A stretch of DNA of 64,000 bases from Brachybacterium sp. YJGR34 (lineage in GTDB: Bacteria > Actinomycetota > Actinomycetes > Actinomycetales > Dermabacteraceae): assembly GCF_003347015.1 (NCBI RefSeq), contig NZ_PNFB01000021.1, forward strand, positions 1-64,000, read 5' to 3'. The notes beneath the pieces are model-generated. The model saw nothing but the letters and a program-made list of their open reading frames with translations, did not search any database and had not been told where the DNA came from. The position numbers and the translations under genes were made by a program. This document shows positions 46,085-55,989 of this stretch, one piece after another (within the stretch, counting starts at the first letter, position 1; every line of letters begins with the position of its first letter).

Positions 46085-46120
46085 ACGAGGACCCCCGCTG
46101 CCGACAGCGGGGGTCCTCGT
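46085..46120 (+). terminator. terminator after the DUF6325-SHOCT unit
   Basis: Perfect 16-bp stem (46085-46100 with 46105-46120, arm ACGAGGACCCCCGCTG) with CCGA loop, 10 bases after the SHOCT stop. It separates the accessory cluster from thrS. Confidence 0.87.
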
Positions 46121-46143
46121 CGCGTGCGGGGTCCGTGCCCCGA

Positions 46144-46180
46144 TACCATCGCCCGTGGAGCCGGCATCGTCGGCCGGCTC
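46144..46180 (+). promoter_or_regulatory. thrS promoter -10 and leader hairpin
   Basis: TACCAT (46144-46149) is a plausible -10. It is followed by a 7-bp hairpin (46158-46164 with 46174-46180, arm GAGCCGG) in the short leader before the ribosome binding site. No T-box-like specifier structure fits in this length. Confidence 0.4.
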
Positions 46181-46205
46181 GACCCCCAGCACAAGGAGCA
46201 TCCCC

Positions 46206-48206
46206 GTGGCCCAGATCGCCATCACCCTCGACGGAGCAGCCCAGCAGATCGAGGAGGGCACCACCGGCACCGCTCTCTTCGACGGACGCAAGGAGATCGT
46301 CGCCCTGCGCATCGACGGCGAGCTGCGCGACCTCGCGACCGCGCTCGCCGACGGGCAGACGGTCGAGGGGGTCGAGATCTCCAGCGAGGACGGTCTGTCG
46401 ATCCTGCGGCACAGCGCCGCCCACGTGCTCGCCCAGGCGGTCCAGACGATCAACCCGGAGGCGAAGCTCGGCATCGGCCCGCCGATCACCGACGGCTTCT
46501 ACTACGACTTCGATGTCGAGACGCCCTTCACCCCGGAGGACCTCAAGGAGATCGAGAAGCTCATGGGGCGGATCGTCCGCGAGGGCCAGGCCTTCGTGCG
46601 CCGCGAGGTGAGCGACGACGAGGCGCGCGCCGAGGAGGCCGGCGAGCCCTACAAGCTCGAGCTGATCGGCCTGAAGTCGAGCGCCGGCGACGCCGCCGAG
46701 GGGGCGAGCGTCGAGGTCGGCGCCGGCGGCCTGAGCATGTACGACAACGTGCGCCGCGGGGGAGAGGTGGTCTGGACCGATCTCTGCCGCGGCCCCCACC
46801 TGCCCTCGACCAAGCTGATCGGCAACGGCTTCGCGCTCACGCGCTCCGCGGCCGCCTACTGGCGCGGCAGCGAGAAGAACCCGATGCTGCAGCGGATCTA
46901 CGGCACCGCCTGGCCCTCGAAGGCGGAGCTGCGGGCGCACCAGGAGCGCCTCGCCGAGGCCGAGCGCCGAGACCACCGGCGCCTGGGCAGCGAGCTGGAT
47001 CTCTTCTCCTTCCCCGAGGAGATCGGCTCCGGGCTGCCCGTCTTCCATCCCAAGGGCGCCATGATCCGGATGGAGATGGAGGAGTACTCCCGCCGCCGGC
47101 ATGTCGAAGCCGGCTACTCCTTCGTCTCCACCCCGCACATCACCAAGAAGAACCTCTTCGAGACCTCCAAGCACCTCGAGTGGTATGCGGAGGGCATGTA
47201 CCCGCCGATGCACATGGACGAGGAGGTGGACGGCGACGGCAACGTCACCAAGCAGGGCCAGGACTACTACCTCAAGCCCATGAACTGCCCGATGCACAAC
47301 CTCGTCTACCGCTCCCGGGGCCGTTCCTACCGCGAGCTGCCGCTGCGGCTGTTCGAGTTCGGGCACGTCTACCGCTACGAGAAGTCCGGCGTCGTGCACG
47401 GGCTCACCCGCGCCCGCGGCTTCACCCAGGACGACGCCCACATCTACACCACCCGCGAGCAGATGAAGGAGGAGCTGGGCAGCCTGCTGGGGTTCGTCCT
47501 GGACCTGCTGCGGGACTACGGGCTCGACGACTTCTACCTCGAGCTGTCCACGCGCGATCCCGAGAAGTCGGTCGGGGACGAGGCGACCTGGGAGGAGGCG
47601 ACGGCCACTCTCGAGGAGGTCGCCAGCGCGTCCGGTCTCGATCTGGTGCCCGATCCCGGCGGCGCCGCCTTCTACGGTCCGAAGATCTCGGTGCAGGCCA
47701 AGGACGCGATCGGTCGTACCTGGCAGCTCTCGACCATCCAGCTCGACTTCTTCGAGCCGGAGCTGTTCGAGCTCGAGTACACCGCCCCGGACGGCTCCCG
47801 CCAGCGCCCGGTGATGATCCACCGCGCCCTGTTCGGCTCCATCGAGCGCTTCTTCGGCGTGCTCCTGGAGCACTATGCGGGCGCCTTCCCGGTGTGGCTC
47901 GCGCCCGTGCAGGTGGTCGGGATCCCGGTCGCCGCTGAGTACGTGCCCTACCTGGAGGAGGTCGCCGCGAAGCTGCGCGCCCACGGCGTCCGGGTCGAGG
48001 TCGACTCCTCCGACGACCGCATGCAGAAGAAGATCCGCACCCACACCAAGGAGAAGGTGCCCTACCTGCTCATCGCCGGCGGCGAGGACCAGGCGGCGGG
48101 CGCGGTCTCCTTCCGTCTGCGCGACGGCAGCCAGGACAACGGCATCGAGGTGGACCGGGCAGTCGAGCGGATCGTCACCGCGATCCGCGAGAAGGCGCAG
48201 GTGTGA
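46206..48206 (+). CDS. thrS: Threonyl-tRNA synthetase
   Basis: 666 residues, GTG start with AAGGAG 7 bases upstream. An N-terminal TGS domain (about 1-60), an editing domain with [10 protein letters not shown] (about 73-82), a class II core with the zinc-binding cysteine in [13 protein letters not shown] (about 361), motif 3 near [13 protein letters not shown], and a C-terminal anticodon-binding domain. Full length for the family. Its stop overlaps the HIT gene (GTGA). Confidence 0.97.
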   Translation: MAQIAITLDGAAQQIEEGTTGTALFDGRKEIVALRIDGELRDLATALADGQTVEGVEISSEDGLSILRHSAAHVLAQAVQTINPEAKLGIGPPITDGFYYDFDVETPFTPEDLKEIEKLMGRIVREGQAFVRREVSDDEARAEEAGEPYKLELIGLKSSAGDAAEGASVEVGAGGLSMYDNVRRGGEVVWTDLCRGPHLPSTKLIGNGFALTRSAAAYWRGSEKNPMLQRIYGTAWPSKAELRAHQERLAEAERRDHRRLGSELDLFSFPEEIGSGLPVFHPKGAMIRMEMEEYSRRRHVEAGYSFVSTPHITKKNLFETSKHLEWYAEGMYPPMHMDEEVDGDGNVTKQGQDYYLKPMNCPMHNLVYRSRGRSYRELPLRLFEFGHVYRYEKSGVVHGLTRARGFTQDDAHIYTTREQMKEELGSLLGFVLDLLRDYGLDDFYLELSTRDPEKSVGDEATWEEATATLEEVASASGLDLVPDPGGAAFYGPKISVQAKDAIGRTWQLSTIQLDFFEPELFELEYTAPDGSRQRPVMIHRALFGSIERFFGVLLEHYAGAFPVWLAPVQVVGIPVAAEYVPYLEEVAAKLRAHGVRVEVDSSDDRMQKKIRTHTKEKVPYLLIAGGEDQAAGAVSFRLRDGSQDNGIEVDRAVERIVTAIREKAQV

Positions 48207-48814
48207 ACCCCTCCGCGCAGCCATCGGACGGAGCGACCGGGGCCGACGGGGCCGGCGGGCCGTCGGCCCCGGAGATGGTCGACGCCCGGGACTACGCGGG
48301 CAGTCCCGACGGGACCCAGCGGCTGTGGACCCCGCACCGGATGGCCTACATCGGCGGCGAGAACAAGCCGCGCGATCCCGACGACGGGGACCAGTGCCCC
48401 TTCTGCACGGGCCCGCGGCGCTCCGACGAGGACGCGCTGATCGTCCATCGTGGCGAGGTCGCCTACGTGATCCTGAACCTGTACCCGTACAACGCGGGGC
48501 ATCTGCTGGTGTGCCCGTACCGCCACGTCTCCGACTACACGGAGCTGGACGACGCCGAGGTCCGTGAGGTCGCCGAGCTGACCCGCACCGCGATGCGGGT
48601 GGTGCGGGAAGTCTCGCGTCCGGCCGGCTTCAACCTGGGCATGAACCAGGGCGTGGTGGCCGGGGCCGGGATCGCCGCCCATCTCCACCAGCACCTGGTG
48701 CCGCGCTGGGAGGGCGATGCGAACTTCCTGCCCGTCGTCGGCCGCACCAAGGCCATGCCGATGCTGCTCTCCCAGACCCGTCGCCAGTACGCCGAGGCCT
48801 GGCCGCTGGGCTAG
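48203..48814 (+). CDS. HIT-family hydrolase/phosphorylase (Ap4A type)
   Basis: 203 residues. The histidine triad [10 protein letters not shown] is near 159-168, with [17 protein letters not shown] near 95 and a CPFC pair near 71. The family cleaves or phosphorolyses dinucleoside polyphosphates such as Ap4A, which aminoacyl-tRNA synthetases make as by-products; thrS overlaps it directly. The thrS-HIT pair is conserved in actinobacteria (Rv2614c-Rv2613c). The usual next gene, pgsA, is absent here. Confidence 0.93.
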   Translation: MNPSAQPSDGATGADGAGGPSAPEMVDARDYAGSPDGTQRLWTPHRMAYIGGENKPRDPDDGDQCPFCTGPRRSDEDALIVHRGEVAYVILNLYPYNAGHLLVCPYRHVSDYTELDDAEVREVAELTRTAMRVVREVSRPAGFNLGMNQGVVAGAGIAAHLHQHLVPRWEGDANFLPVVGRTKAMPMLLSQTRRQYAEAWPLG

Positions 48815-48903
48815 CATGACCGGGATCGTCCTCGGGGTCCGGTCCGTCACCGGGTCGGAGGATCGGTCCGCATGCGTCGGGAGACGGGGAGGAACAGGCT
48901 GCG

Positions 48904-50187
48904 ATGAGCACGACCGGAGCTCCGCCGCGCACCGGCCCGGCGGCCGCGCGGCCCAGCGGGTACGGCTACGACGTCGAGCGCGTCGACCCCCGCGCCCCGG
49001 AGGCCCTCCGGTCCGCGGAGGCCCCGCCACCCCGCCGCCGTCGCCCCTGGGTGCGCTGGGCCCTGATGGCGGTCTCCGCCCTGCTGTTGGTGGGATCGGC
49101 CGTGGCCCTCTACGTCTTCGTGATCCTGCCGCTGGGCGTGGGCACCTCGCTGGTGGCCTTCACCGCCGCGCTGGTGCCGGTGGCGATCGTGCTGGGGGCG
49201 GTGTGGTGGATCGACCGCTACACCCCTCAGCCCCGGCTGTCCCTGCTCTACGCCTTCGCCTGGGGCGCGATCGGCTCGGTGGCCCTGACCTTCCTCATCG
49301 GAGGGCCGTTCACCAGCTGGATCTCGCCCAGCGAGCCCTCCGAGATCACCGCCACCTTCCTCGGCGCGGTGGTCCAGGCGCCCGTGGTCGAGGAGCTCAC
49401 GAAGTCCGCGGGCCTGCTGGGCCTGCTGCTGTGGGGCCGGAAGTACATCGCCGGCCCGATCGACGGCGTCGTGTACGCCGCGCTGATCGGCGGCGGGTTC
49501 GCCTTCACCGAGAACATCCTCTACTTCGGCAACTCCTTCCATCAGGCGCAGGCCGCCGGGGAGGTCGACGTGTTCTGGCAGACCTTCTTCCTGCGCGGCA
49601 TCCTCTCGCCCTTCGCCCACGTGTCCTTCACGGCGCTGTGCGGCCTCGGCATCGGACTGGCCGCGGAGCGCCGCTCGCCGATGCTCTACGCCGGGCTGTC
49701 GCTGGGCGGGCTGTCGCTGGGAATGATGCTCCACGCCCTCTGGAACGGATCCTCCTTCTTCCTCGATGTGGACCCGGAGAACCCGTTGGGAGGCTTCCTG
49801 CGGTACTACGCGAGCGTGCAGGTGCCGATCTTCGTGCTGCTGGTGGGGATCGTGCTCTTCCTGCGGCTGCGGGAGAAGCGGATCCTGCGGCGCCAGCTGG
49901 CCGAGTACGGCCGTTCGGGCTGGTTCTCGCCGCAGGAGGTCGAGCTGCTGGTGTCGATGCGTCGGCGCCGGCGGGCGGAGCGCTGGGCGGGCCGCCACGG
50001 CGCGGTGGCCCGGATGGGCATGCGCGACCTGATCCGCTCGGCGATCTCGCTGGGGATGGAGCGCCACAGCGCCCTGTTCGGCCGGCCCAGCGCGCGGATC
50101 CGCGAGCGCGAGCGCGAGCTGCTCGCGCGGATCACCGCGGACCGACGCCTGATCGGCTCCCTCACCGAGCCCGTCGTCCGTCGCTGA
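48904..50187 (+). CDS. PrsW-family intramembrane metalloprotease
   Basis: 427 residues with about eight transmembrane segments. Conserved residues are VVEELTKSAGLL (EExxK, near 163), GFAFTENILYF (ExxxY type, near 200), SPFAHVSFTALCG (His near 239) and MLHALWNGSS (His near 281). PrsW enzymes cut anti-sigma factors within the membrane; no sigma/anti-sigma pair is nearby. The C-terminal 100 residues are cytoplasmic and Arg-rich. Confidence 0.9.
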   Translation: MSTTGAPPRTGPAAARPSGYGYDVERVDPRAPEALRSAEAPPPRRRRPWVRWALMAVSALLLVGSAVALYVFVILPLGVGTSLVAFTAALVPVAIVLGAVWWIDRYTPQPRLSLLYAFAWGAIGSVALTFLIGGPFTSWISPSEPSEITATFLGAVVQAPVVEELTKSAGLLGLLLWGRKYIAGPIDGVVYAALIGGGFAFTENILYFGNSFHQAQAAGEVDVFWQTFFLRGILSPFAHVSFTALCGLGIGLAAERRSPMLYAGLSLGGLSLGMMLHALWNGSSFFLDVDPENPLGGFLRYYASVQVPIFVLLVGIVLFLRLREKRILRRQLAEYGRSGWFSPQEVELLVSMRRRRRAERWAGRHGAVARMGMRDLIRSAISLGMERHSALFGRPSARIRERERELLARITADRRLIGSLTEPVVRR

Positions 50188-50218
50188 GCGGCCCGGCGCC
50201 TCCGGCCTCCGGTGCCCC

Positions 50219-50224
50219 TACAAT
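50219..50224 (+). promoter_or_regulatory. -10 of yebC-ruvC unit
   Basis: TACAAT is a near-consensus -10. It lies 48 bases before the yebC start, which has a strong GGAGGAGAGAG ribosome binding site. Confidence 0.55.
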
Positions 50225-50271
50225 GGGGCGGCATTCCGTCGGGATCCGACGGGCGAGTCGGGAGGAGAGAG

Positions 50272-51030
50272 ATGTCAGGGCATTCCAAGTGGGCGACCAC
50301 GAAGCACAAGAAGGCCGTCATCGATGCGAAGCGCGGCAAGCTGTTCGCCAAGCTGGTCAAGAACATCGAGGTGGCCGCGCGCATGGGTGGTCCCGACCCG
50401 GCCGGCAACCCGACCCTCTACGACGCCATCCAGAAGGCGAAGAAGACCTCCGTCCCCAATGACAACATCGACCGCGCCGTCAAGCGCGGCGGGGGCCTCG
50501 ACGGCGGCGGCGTCGACTACGAGACGCTGATGTACGAGGGCTACGCCCCGGGCGGCGTGGCGGTGCTGGTCGAATGCCTCACCGACAACAAGAACCGCGC
50601 CGTCTCCGAGGTGCGCCTCGCGTTCAACCGCAACGGCGGGAACATGGCCGACTCCGGCTCCGTCTCCTACCTCTTCGAGCGCAAGGGCGTGGTGAGCGTC
50701 CCGCGGGGCGAGCACACCGAGGACGATCTGCTCGAGGTGGTCCTCGAGGCCGGGGCCGAGGAGATCACCGACGAGGGCGACACCTTCGAGATCCTCTCCG
50801 AGGCGACCGACGTGGTCGCCGTGCGCAGCGCGCTGCAGGAGGCGGGCATCGACTACGACAGCGCCGAGGCGCAGTTCGTGCCCACCATGCGCACGCCCGT
50901 CGACCTCGACGGAGCCCAGAAGGCGCTGCGCCTCATCGAGGCGCTCGAGGACAGCGACGACGTGCAGAACGTCTTCTCGAACCTCGACATCCCCGAGGAC
51001 GTCGCCGCGGCGCTCGAGTCCGCGCAGTGA
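50272..51030 (+). CDS. yebC: YebC/PmpR-family protein
   Basis: 252 residues, the family's usual size. It opens [14 protein letters not shown] and has [19 protein letters not shown] near 58-76 and [19 protein letters not shown] near 88-106. YebC proteins act as DNA-binding regulators and, in recent work, as ribosome-associated factors relieving stalling at proline stretches. The ATG at 50272 is set by the ribosome binding site and the conserved start. It precedes ruvC in the classic order. Confidence 0.96.
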   Translation: MSGHSKWATTKHKKAVIDAKRGKLFAKLVKNIEVAARMGGPDPAGNPTLYDAIQKAKKTSVPNDNIDRAVKRGGGLDGGGVDYETLMYEGYAPGGVAVLVECLTDNKNRAVSEVRLAFNRNGGNMADSGSVSYLFERKGVVSVPRGEHTEDDLLEVVLEAGAEEITDEGDTFEILSEATDVVAVRSALQEAGIDYDSAEAQFVPTMRTPVDLDGAQKALRLIEALEDSDDVQNVFSNLDIPEDVAAALESAQ

Positions 51031-51082
51031 AGGGCGGGGCGGTCGCCGGCGACGGGACCGCTCCGTCCGCCGTGAGGAGTCG

Positions 51083-51679
51083 ATGATGGCGACCCTGCGC
51101 GTGCTCGGGGTGGACCCCGGGCTCACCCGCTGCGGGATCGGGGTCGTCGACGCCCTGGGCGGTCGGCGCGCGCGGCTCGTGCATGCCGGGGTGCTCCGCT
51201 CGCCCTCCGACGCCCCGCTGGACGAGCGCCTGCTGATGATCGCCCGGGGCCTGCGGCGGGTGATGGACGAGCACGGGCCCGATGCGGTCGCCGTCGAGCG
51301 CGTCTTCAGCCAGGACAACATCTCCACCGTGATGGGCACCGCGCAGGTCTCCGGGATCGTGCTGCTCGAGGCCGCCGAGCGCGGGATCCCCACGGCCCAG
51401 CACACCCCCTCCGAGGTGAAGGCGGCGGTCACGGGCAGCGGCCGGGCGGACAAGAAGCAGATCCAGACGGTGCTCGTGAAGCTGCTGGGCCTCGACGCGG
51501 CCCCCCAGCCGGCCGATGCCTCCGACGCCGTCGCGATCGCGCTCACCCAGCTCTGGCGCGGACCGGGGCCCGTCGCGCTGGACTCCACCGGGGGCGCCCG
51601 CACGAGCGCCCAGGCGGTCTGGGCGCAGGCGGAGCGCGAGGCCCGACGCGCCCGGGAGCGCTCGACCTCCCACCACTGA
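51083..51679 (+). CDS. ruvC: Holliday junction endonuclease RuvC
   Basis: 198 residues. Catalytic acids: [13 protein letters not shown] (Asp near 11), [11 protein letters not shown] (Glu near 72) and the [10 protein letters not shown] segment near 145. It resolves Holliday junctions in the RuvABC complex. ATG ATG at the start leaves a one-codon ambiguity; GAGGAG lies upstream. The stop is adjacent to a LexA-type box. Confidence 0.96.
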   Translation: MMATLRVLGVDPGLTRCGIGVVDALGGRRARLVHAGVLRSPSDAPLDERLLMIARGLRRVMDEHGPDAVAVERVFSQDNISTVMGTAQVSGIVLLEAAERGIPTAQHTPSEVKAAVTGSGRADKKQIQTVLVKLLGLDAAPQPADASDAVAIALTQLWRGPGPVALDSTGGARTSAQAVWAQAEREARRARERSTSHH

Positions 51680-51695
51680 TCGAACAGGTGTTCTA
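51680..51695. promoter_or_regulatory. LexA-type SOS box upstream of ruvA
   Basis: TCGAACAGGTGTTCTA matches the actinobacterial LexA site TCGAAC-N4-GTTCGA at 11 of 12 fixed positions. It begins at the base after the ruvC stop and overlaps the ruvA -10 (TAGGGT, 51694-51699), so LexA binding would block ruvAB transcription directly. Confidence 0.8.
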
Positions 51696-51699
51696 GGGT
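51694..51699 (+). promoter_or_regulatory. -10 of leaderless ruvA
   Basis: TAGGGT is followed by six bases and the ruvA GTG; no Shine-Dalgarno is present. Confidence 0.55.
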
Positions 51700-51705
51700 G
51701 GACGG

Positions 51706-52326
51706 GTGATCGCATCCCTGACCGGGCGAGTGGCCCGCATCGACCTCGACTCCCTGGTGCTGGACGTGGGCGGCGTCGGCTACCTCGTCCGCACCACCCC
51801 GGAGGCGCTCGCCGCCACCCGTCACGACGCCGAGCTCACGCTGCACACCGAGCTGATCGTGCGCGAGGACTCGATGACCCTCTACGGCTTCCCGCAGCAC
51901 GAGGAGGCGGAGACCTTCCGGATCGTCCAGTCGATCTCCGGCATCGGCCCGCGGACCGCCCTGGCGGTGCTCGCGGTGCTCGAGCCCGAGGAGCTGCGGC
52001 GCGCGGTCGCCGAGCAGGACACCAAGGCGCTCACCCGCACTCCCGGCATCGGTCCGAAGGTCGCCGGCCGCATGCTGCTCGAGCTGGGCGGGAAGCTGCC
52101 CGCGCCGGCCGGGGGCCCGGTCGTCCCGGACGGCGCCGCGGCCGCGGGACCCGCCGGCGCCGTCGGTGGCGTGACGGCGGATGTGGTCGAGGCCCTGGTC
52201 GGTCTGGGCTGGCAGGAGAAGGCGGCGCTCGGCGCGGTCGAGGAGGCCGCCGCCGAGGGCGGAGAGGCCCTCGACGCCGCGGAGCTGCTGCGACGGGCCC
52301 TGCGAGGTCTCGGGGGCCACCGATGA
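51706..52326 (+). CDS. ruvA: Holliday junction DNA helicase subunit RuvA
   Basis: 206 residues. N-terminal OB fold ([29 protein letters not shown]), helix-hairpin-helix motifs [14 protein letters not shown] and [13 protein letters not shown], and the mobile C-terminal RuvB-binding domain after a Pro/Gly linker. It binds the junction and loads RuvB. The stop overlaps ruvB (ATGA). SOS control is indicated by the box at 51680. Confidence 0.96.
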   Translation: MIASLTGRVARIDLDSLVLDVGGVGYLVRTTPEALAATRHDAELTLHTELIVREDSMTLYGFPQHEEAETFRIVQSISGIGPRTALAVLAVLEPEELRRAVAEQDTKALTRTPGIGPKVAGRMLLELGGKLPAPAGGPVVPDGAAAAGPAGAVGGVTADVVEALVGLGWQEKAALGAVEEAAAEGGEALDAAELLRRALRGLGGHR

Positions 52327-53405
52327 GCGGACCGGGAGCGGCGGGCCCGGGGCAGGAGGACCTCCCCGGCAGCGAGCAGGGCCTGACCAGCCCCGAGTCC
52401 GGTCCTCCGGAGCGCACGGCGGAGGCGGCGCTGCGCCCGCGCCGGCTCGACGAGTTCGTGGGTCAGCAGGTGGTGCGCGATCAGCTCTCGCTGGTGCTCG
52501 ACGCCGCCGCCGCCCGCGGCCGCGCCCCGGAGCACATGCTGCTGTCCGGTCCGCCGGGCCTGGGCAAGACGACCCTGGCCATGATCATCGCCGCGGAGCT
52601 GTCCGCACCCCTGCGGATCACCTCCGGCCCCGCGATCCAGCACGCCGGCGATCTCGCCGCGATCCTCTCCTCCCTCGACGAGGGCGAGGTGATGTTCATC
52701 GACGAGATCCACCGTCTGCCGCGCCCCGCCGAGGAGATGCTGTACATCGCGATGGAGGATTTCCGGGTCGATGTCGTGGTGGGCAAGGGCGTGGGCGCCA
52801 CCTCGATCCCCCTGGACCTGCCGCCCTTCACGGTGGTCGGCGCGACCACCCGGGCGGGGCTGCTCCCGGCGCCCCTGCGCGACCGCTTCGGCTTCATCGG
52901 GCACCTCGACTTCTACTCGCCCCAGGAGCTGCGCGAGGTGGTGCGGCGCTCCGCGGTCCGTCTCGAGGTCGATCTCGAGGACTCCGCCGGGATCGAGGTC
53001 GCCTCCCGCTCGCGCGGGACGCCGCGGATCGCGAACCGGCTGCTCCGTCGGGTCCGGGACTGGGCCCAGGTGCGCGGGAGCGGGCGGCTGGACCTCGCCG
53101 CCGCCCAGGAGGCGCTGCGCGTCTACGAGGTCGACGAACGCGGCCTGGACCGGCTGGACCGCGCGGTCCTCGCGGCGCTGTGCGGACGCTTCGACGGCGG
53201 TCCCGTGGGACTGTCGACCCTCGCCGTCGCGGTGGGGGAGGAGACCGAGACGGTGGAGACGATGGTCGAGCCGTACCTGGTGCGCGAGGGCTTCCTGCTG
53301 CGCACGGCGCGCGGCCGCGCCGCGGCTCCTGCGGCCTGGCGGCACCTGGGGCTCGAGCCGCCGGCGGGCGAGGAGGGCACCGCGCCCATGCTCGGCCGCT
53401 TCTGA
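52323..53405 (+). CDS. ruvB: Holliday junction branch migration ATPase RuvB
   Basis: 360 residues. After a disordered 35-residue head come [12 protein letters not shown], Walker [15 protein letters not shown] near 77, Walker [16 protein letters not shown] near 125, sensor [18 protein letters not shown] (arginine finger) near 180, and a C-terminal winged helix ending in GRF. The motor of branch migration. Confidence 0.97.
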   Translation: MSGPGAAGPGQEDLPGSEQGLTSPESGPPERTAEAALRPRRLDEFVGQQVVRDQLSLVLDAAAARGRAPEHMLLSGPPGLGKTTLAMIIAAELSAPLRITSGPAIQHAGDLAAILSSLDEGEVMFIDEIHRLPRPAEEMLYIAMEDFRVDVVVGKGVGATSIPLDLPPFTVVGATTRAGLLPAPLRDRFGFIGHLDFYSPQELREVVRRSAVRLEVDLEDSAGIEVASRSRGTPRIANRLLRRVRDWAQVRGSGRLDLAAAQEALRVYEVDERGLDRLDRAVLAALCGRFDGGPVGLSTLAVAVGEETETVETMVEPYLVREGFLLRTARGRAAAPAAWRHLGLEPPAGEEGTAPMLGRF

Positions 53406-53458
53406 GCGGTGCGCGTCTGCGAGGCGCGCCCCTGAGAGGCATCCGCATCGACGGCGGG

Positions 53459-53464
53459 TACAGT
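53459..53464 (+). promoter_or_regulatory. -10 of the yajC-secDF-apt unit
   Basis: TACAGT lies about 78 bases before the yajC start in the 136-bp gap after ruvB. No clear -35. Confidence 0.4.
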
Positions 53465-53541
53465 GTGACGGTCAGTCGTCCGCGGCAGGACCGGCCGGCG
53501 CATGAGCGCACGGACCGGGGCTGTCCGCCGAAAGGATCTCC

Positions 53542-53943
53542 GTGGAATCGTTCCTCCCCCTCCTGCTCATCTTCGCCGTGATGATGCTGCCCCTGCTGTT
53601 CATGTCGAACCGGCAGAAGAAGGCGCAGCGGAAGCAGATGGAGCTGATCAACCAGCTCGGCGTCGGGGACGAGGTGCGCACGCACTCCGGCTTCTACGGC
53701 CTCATCGTCGAGTCCTTCGACGACGTCGTCGTCCTCGAGTCCGAGGACGGCAGCCAGACCAAGTGGGCCCGCCAGGCCATCGCGATGAAGGCCGACGGCC
53801 TCGAGCCCGCCGTCGCCGAGGGCGAGGACGCTGTCGAGGAGCAGGACGCCGACGAGCAGGACGCCGAGCACCGTGACGACGTCCCGGGCGTGACGGTGTC
53901 CGAGGACCCGGCGCGATCGGACGACGACCGCAAGGACCGCTGA
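53542..53943 (+). CDS. yajC: Preprotein translocase accessory subunit YajC
   Basis: 133 residues, GTG start after GAAAGGA. One N-terminal transmembrane helix (LPLLLIFAVMMLPLLFM), the RQKKAQRKQMELI basic stretch and LGVGDEVRTHSGFYGLIVE, then an acidic tail of about 50 residues longer than in E. coli. It associates with SecDF at the membrane. Confidence 0.93.
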   Translation: MESFLPLLLIFAVMMLPLLFMSNRQKKAQRKQMELINQLGVGDEVRTHSGFYGLIVESFDDVVVLESEDGSQTKWARQAIAMKADGLEPAVAEGEDAVEEQDADEQDAEHRDDVPGVTVSEDPARSDDDRKDR

Positions 53944-54066
53944 GCGCCGCGGCGCCGAGGGCGGGCGATCCCCTCATGGTGACCTCGTCCCACCCGGGCC
54001 GCGCGATCGCGCTCCGTCCCCTGTCCGTGATCCCTGATCAACCGCCGTCCTGAGGAACTTCTCCCC

Positions 54067-55989
54067 ATGCCTGCACGTCGCATAGCCCTCGCGGCCCTTG
54101 CAGTGCTGATCCTGCTGCTGGGCGGCGGGATCGGCGCCGGAGTCTGGAAGGGCGGCTGGGAGCCGGCCCCGAAGCTCGCCCTCGACCTCGAGGGCGGGAC
54201 GCAGGTCATCCTGCAGGCCGAGTCCCGGGACGGGGCGAGCATCGACCCCGCCGCCATGGAGCAGGCGCGGCAGATCATCTCCCAGCGCATCAACGCCCTC
54301 GGCGTCGCGGAGACCGAGATCACCGTGCAGGGCGGCTCCAACATCGTCATCAACATCCCCGGCCAGATCGACCAGGAGACCTCCGAGGCGATCCGGGCGA
54401 CCGCCGCGATGTCCTTCCGGCCCGTGCTGGGCGTGGTCGCACCCGAGGCCACGGGGGAGGCGCAGCCCTCCGACGGCGGCGGCGCCTCCGACGCCGGCGG
54501 CGCGGCCCCGGGCGAGGAGACCTCGAGCGCACCGGCAGATCCCTCGCAGCTGCTCTTCACGGGCCCGCTGAGCACGGACTCCTCGCTCGCGCCGGCGCCC
54601 GACGAGGAGGAGCTGGAGAATCCGGCATGGTCGCTGGACTGGCTGACCCCGGAGATCCAGAACGAGTTGATGACCGCGGACTGCGTGGATCCCGCCGCGC
54701 AGCAGGAGGCGGCCTCGGACACGCCGCCCGGGGAGCCCATGGTGGCCTGCGCCCCCGACGGCTCGGCGAAGTACCTGCTGGGTCCCGAGGTCCTCGCCGG
54801 GTCCGGGATCGAGAGCGCCGCCGTGGCCTCCGACGTCACCCCCACCGGTCAGCCCACCGGCTACTACGTGGTCAACATGCGCTTCGACGACGAGACGGCG
54901 CAGTCGTTCTCCGACATGACCTCGGCGCTGTACAGCGGCGAGGGCGCGACGTCGGCCTTCGGAATCGTGCTCGACGGCCTGGTGATCTCCGCGCCTGAGG
55001 TCCAGGAGCCCTCCCCGGGCGGCGAGGCCTCGATCTCGGGGAACTTCACCCAGGAGCAGGCGAGCCAGCTCGCTGATCAGCTGCGCTTCGGCGCGCTCCC
55101 GCTGGAGTTCGAGGTGGCCTCCGAGCAGCAGGTCTCCGCGACCCTCGGCGCCGACCAGCTGGAGATGGGTCTGATCGCCGGGCTGATCGGTCTCGCGCTG
55201 GTGGTGCTCTACGCGTTCGCGCAGTACCGCGCTCTCTCGATCGTCACCACCGCGAGCCTGCTGATCGCGGGTGTGCTGACCTACGAGATGCTCACCGTGC
55301 TCTCCAACATCCCGGAGATCGGCTACCGTCTCTCGCTGGCTGGTGTGGTGGGCCTGATTGTCGCGATCGCCTTCACCGCGGACTCCTTCATCGTCTACTT
55401 CGAACGCGTCCGCGACGAGATCCGAGACGGCCGCGGCATCGCGGCGGCCGTCGACCACGGCTGGGACCGGGCCAAGCGCACCATCCTCGCCTCCGACGCG
55501 GTGAACCTCCTCGCCGCGGTGGTGCTCTATGCGCTCTCCACCGGCAGCGTGCGCGGCTTCGCCTTCGTCCTGGGCTTGACCACCCTGCTGGATCTCGTGG
55601 TGGTCTTCCTGTTCACCCACCCGATCCTGCAGGTCCTGGTGCGCACCCGCTTCTTCGGCAAGGGCCATCCGTGGAGCGGCCTGGACCCGGCGCGCCTGGG
55701 TCGCCAGGTGCCCGCCTACGCGGGTCGCGGGCGACTGCGCTCCGCCGCGGAGCGCGGCAGCCCCGACGAGGACGAGGTCGAGCGTGAGCCGATCGCCGTG
55801 CGCCGTGCGCGCCTCGCGCGCGAGGCGGCCGAGCGCGAGGGCAGCGGGCCCGAGGCGGCGACCGTCGGGGGCGTCGTCCCGGCGGAGGCCGACGAGCAGG
55901 TGGTCCGAGCCCCGGGGGACGAGGACACGGAGGAGCCGGAGAGCGCCGAGCGCGCCGGCGAGGACGACACCGAGGAGCAGGGCCGATGA
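54067..55989 (+). CDS. secD: Protein translocase subunit SecD
   Basis: 640 residues. First transmembrane helix at about 5-27, LDLEGGTQVIL (conserved D1 motif) near 40, a periplasmic P1 head with a low-complexity Gly/Ala/Asp insert (about 135-200) common in actinobacteria, then FGALPLEFEV and five more helices with the proton-path GLIVAIAFTADSFIVYFERVRDE region (given as one stretch in adjoining parts). It pulls exported proteins using the proton gradient. TGAGGA precedes the ATG. The stop overlaps secF. Confidence 0.95.
   Translation: MPARRIALAALAVLILLLGGGIGAGVWKGGWEPAPKLALDLEGGTQVILQAESRDGASIDPAAMEQARQIISQRINALGVAETEITVQGGSNIVINIPGQIDQETSEAIRATAAMSFRPVLGVVAPEATGEAQPSDGGGASDAGGAAPGEETSSAPADPSQLLFTGPLSTDSSLAPAPDEEELENPAWSLDWLTPEIQNELMTADCVDPAAQQEAASDTPPGEPMVACAPDGSAKYLLGPEVLAGSGIESAAVASDVTPTGQPTGYYVVNMRFDDETAQSFSDMTSALYSGEGATSAFGIVLDGLVISAPEVQEPSPGGEASISGNFTQEQASQLADQLRFGALPLEFEVASEQQVSATLGADQLEMGLIAGLIGLALVVLYAFAQYRALSIVTTASLLIAGVLTYEMLTVLSNIPEIGYRLSLAGVVGLIVAIAFTADSFIVYFERVRDEIRDGRGIAAAVDHGWDRAKRTILASDAVNLLAAVVLYALSTGSVRGFAFVLGLTTLLDLVVVFLFTHPILQVLVRTRFFGKGHPWSGLDPARLGRQVPAYAGRGRLRSAAERGSPDEDEVEREPIAVRRARLAREAAEREGSGPEAATVGGVVPAEADEQVVRAPGDEDTEEPESAERAGEDDTEEQGR

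Noticed and set aside
46121-46205. Possible T-box or other riboswitch before thrS
   Set aside because: Only about 55 leader bases are available after the -10, with one small hairpin; no T-box consensus is seen.
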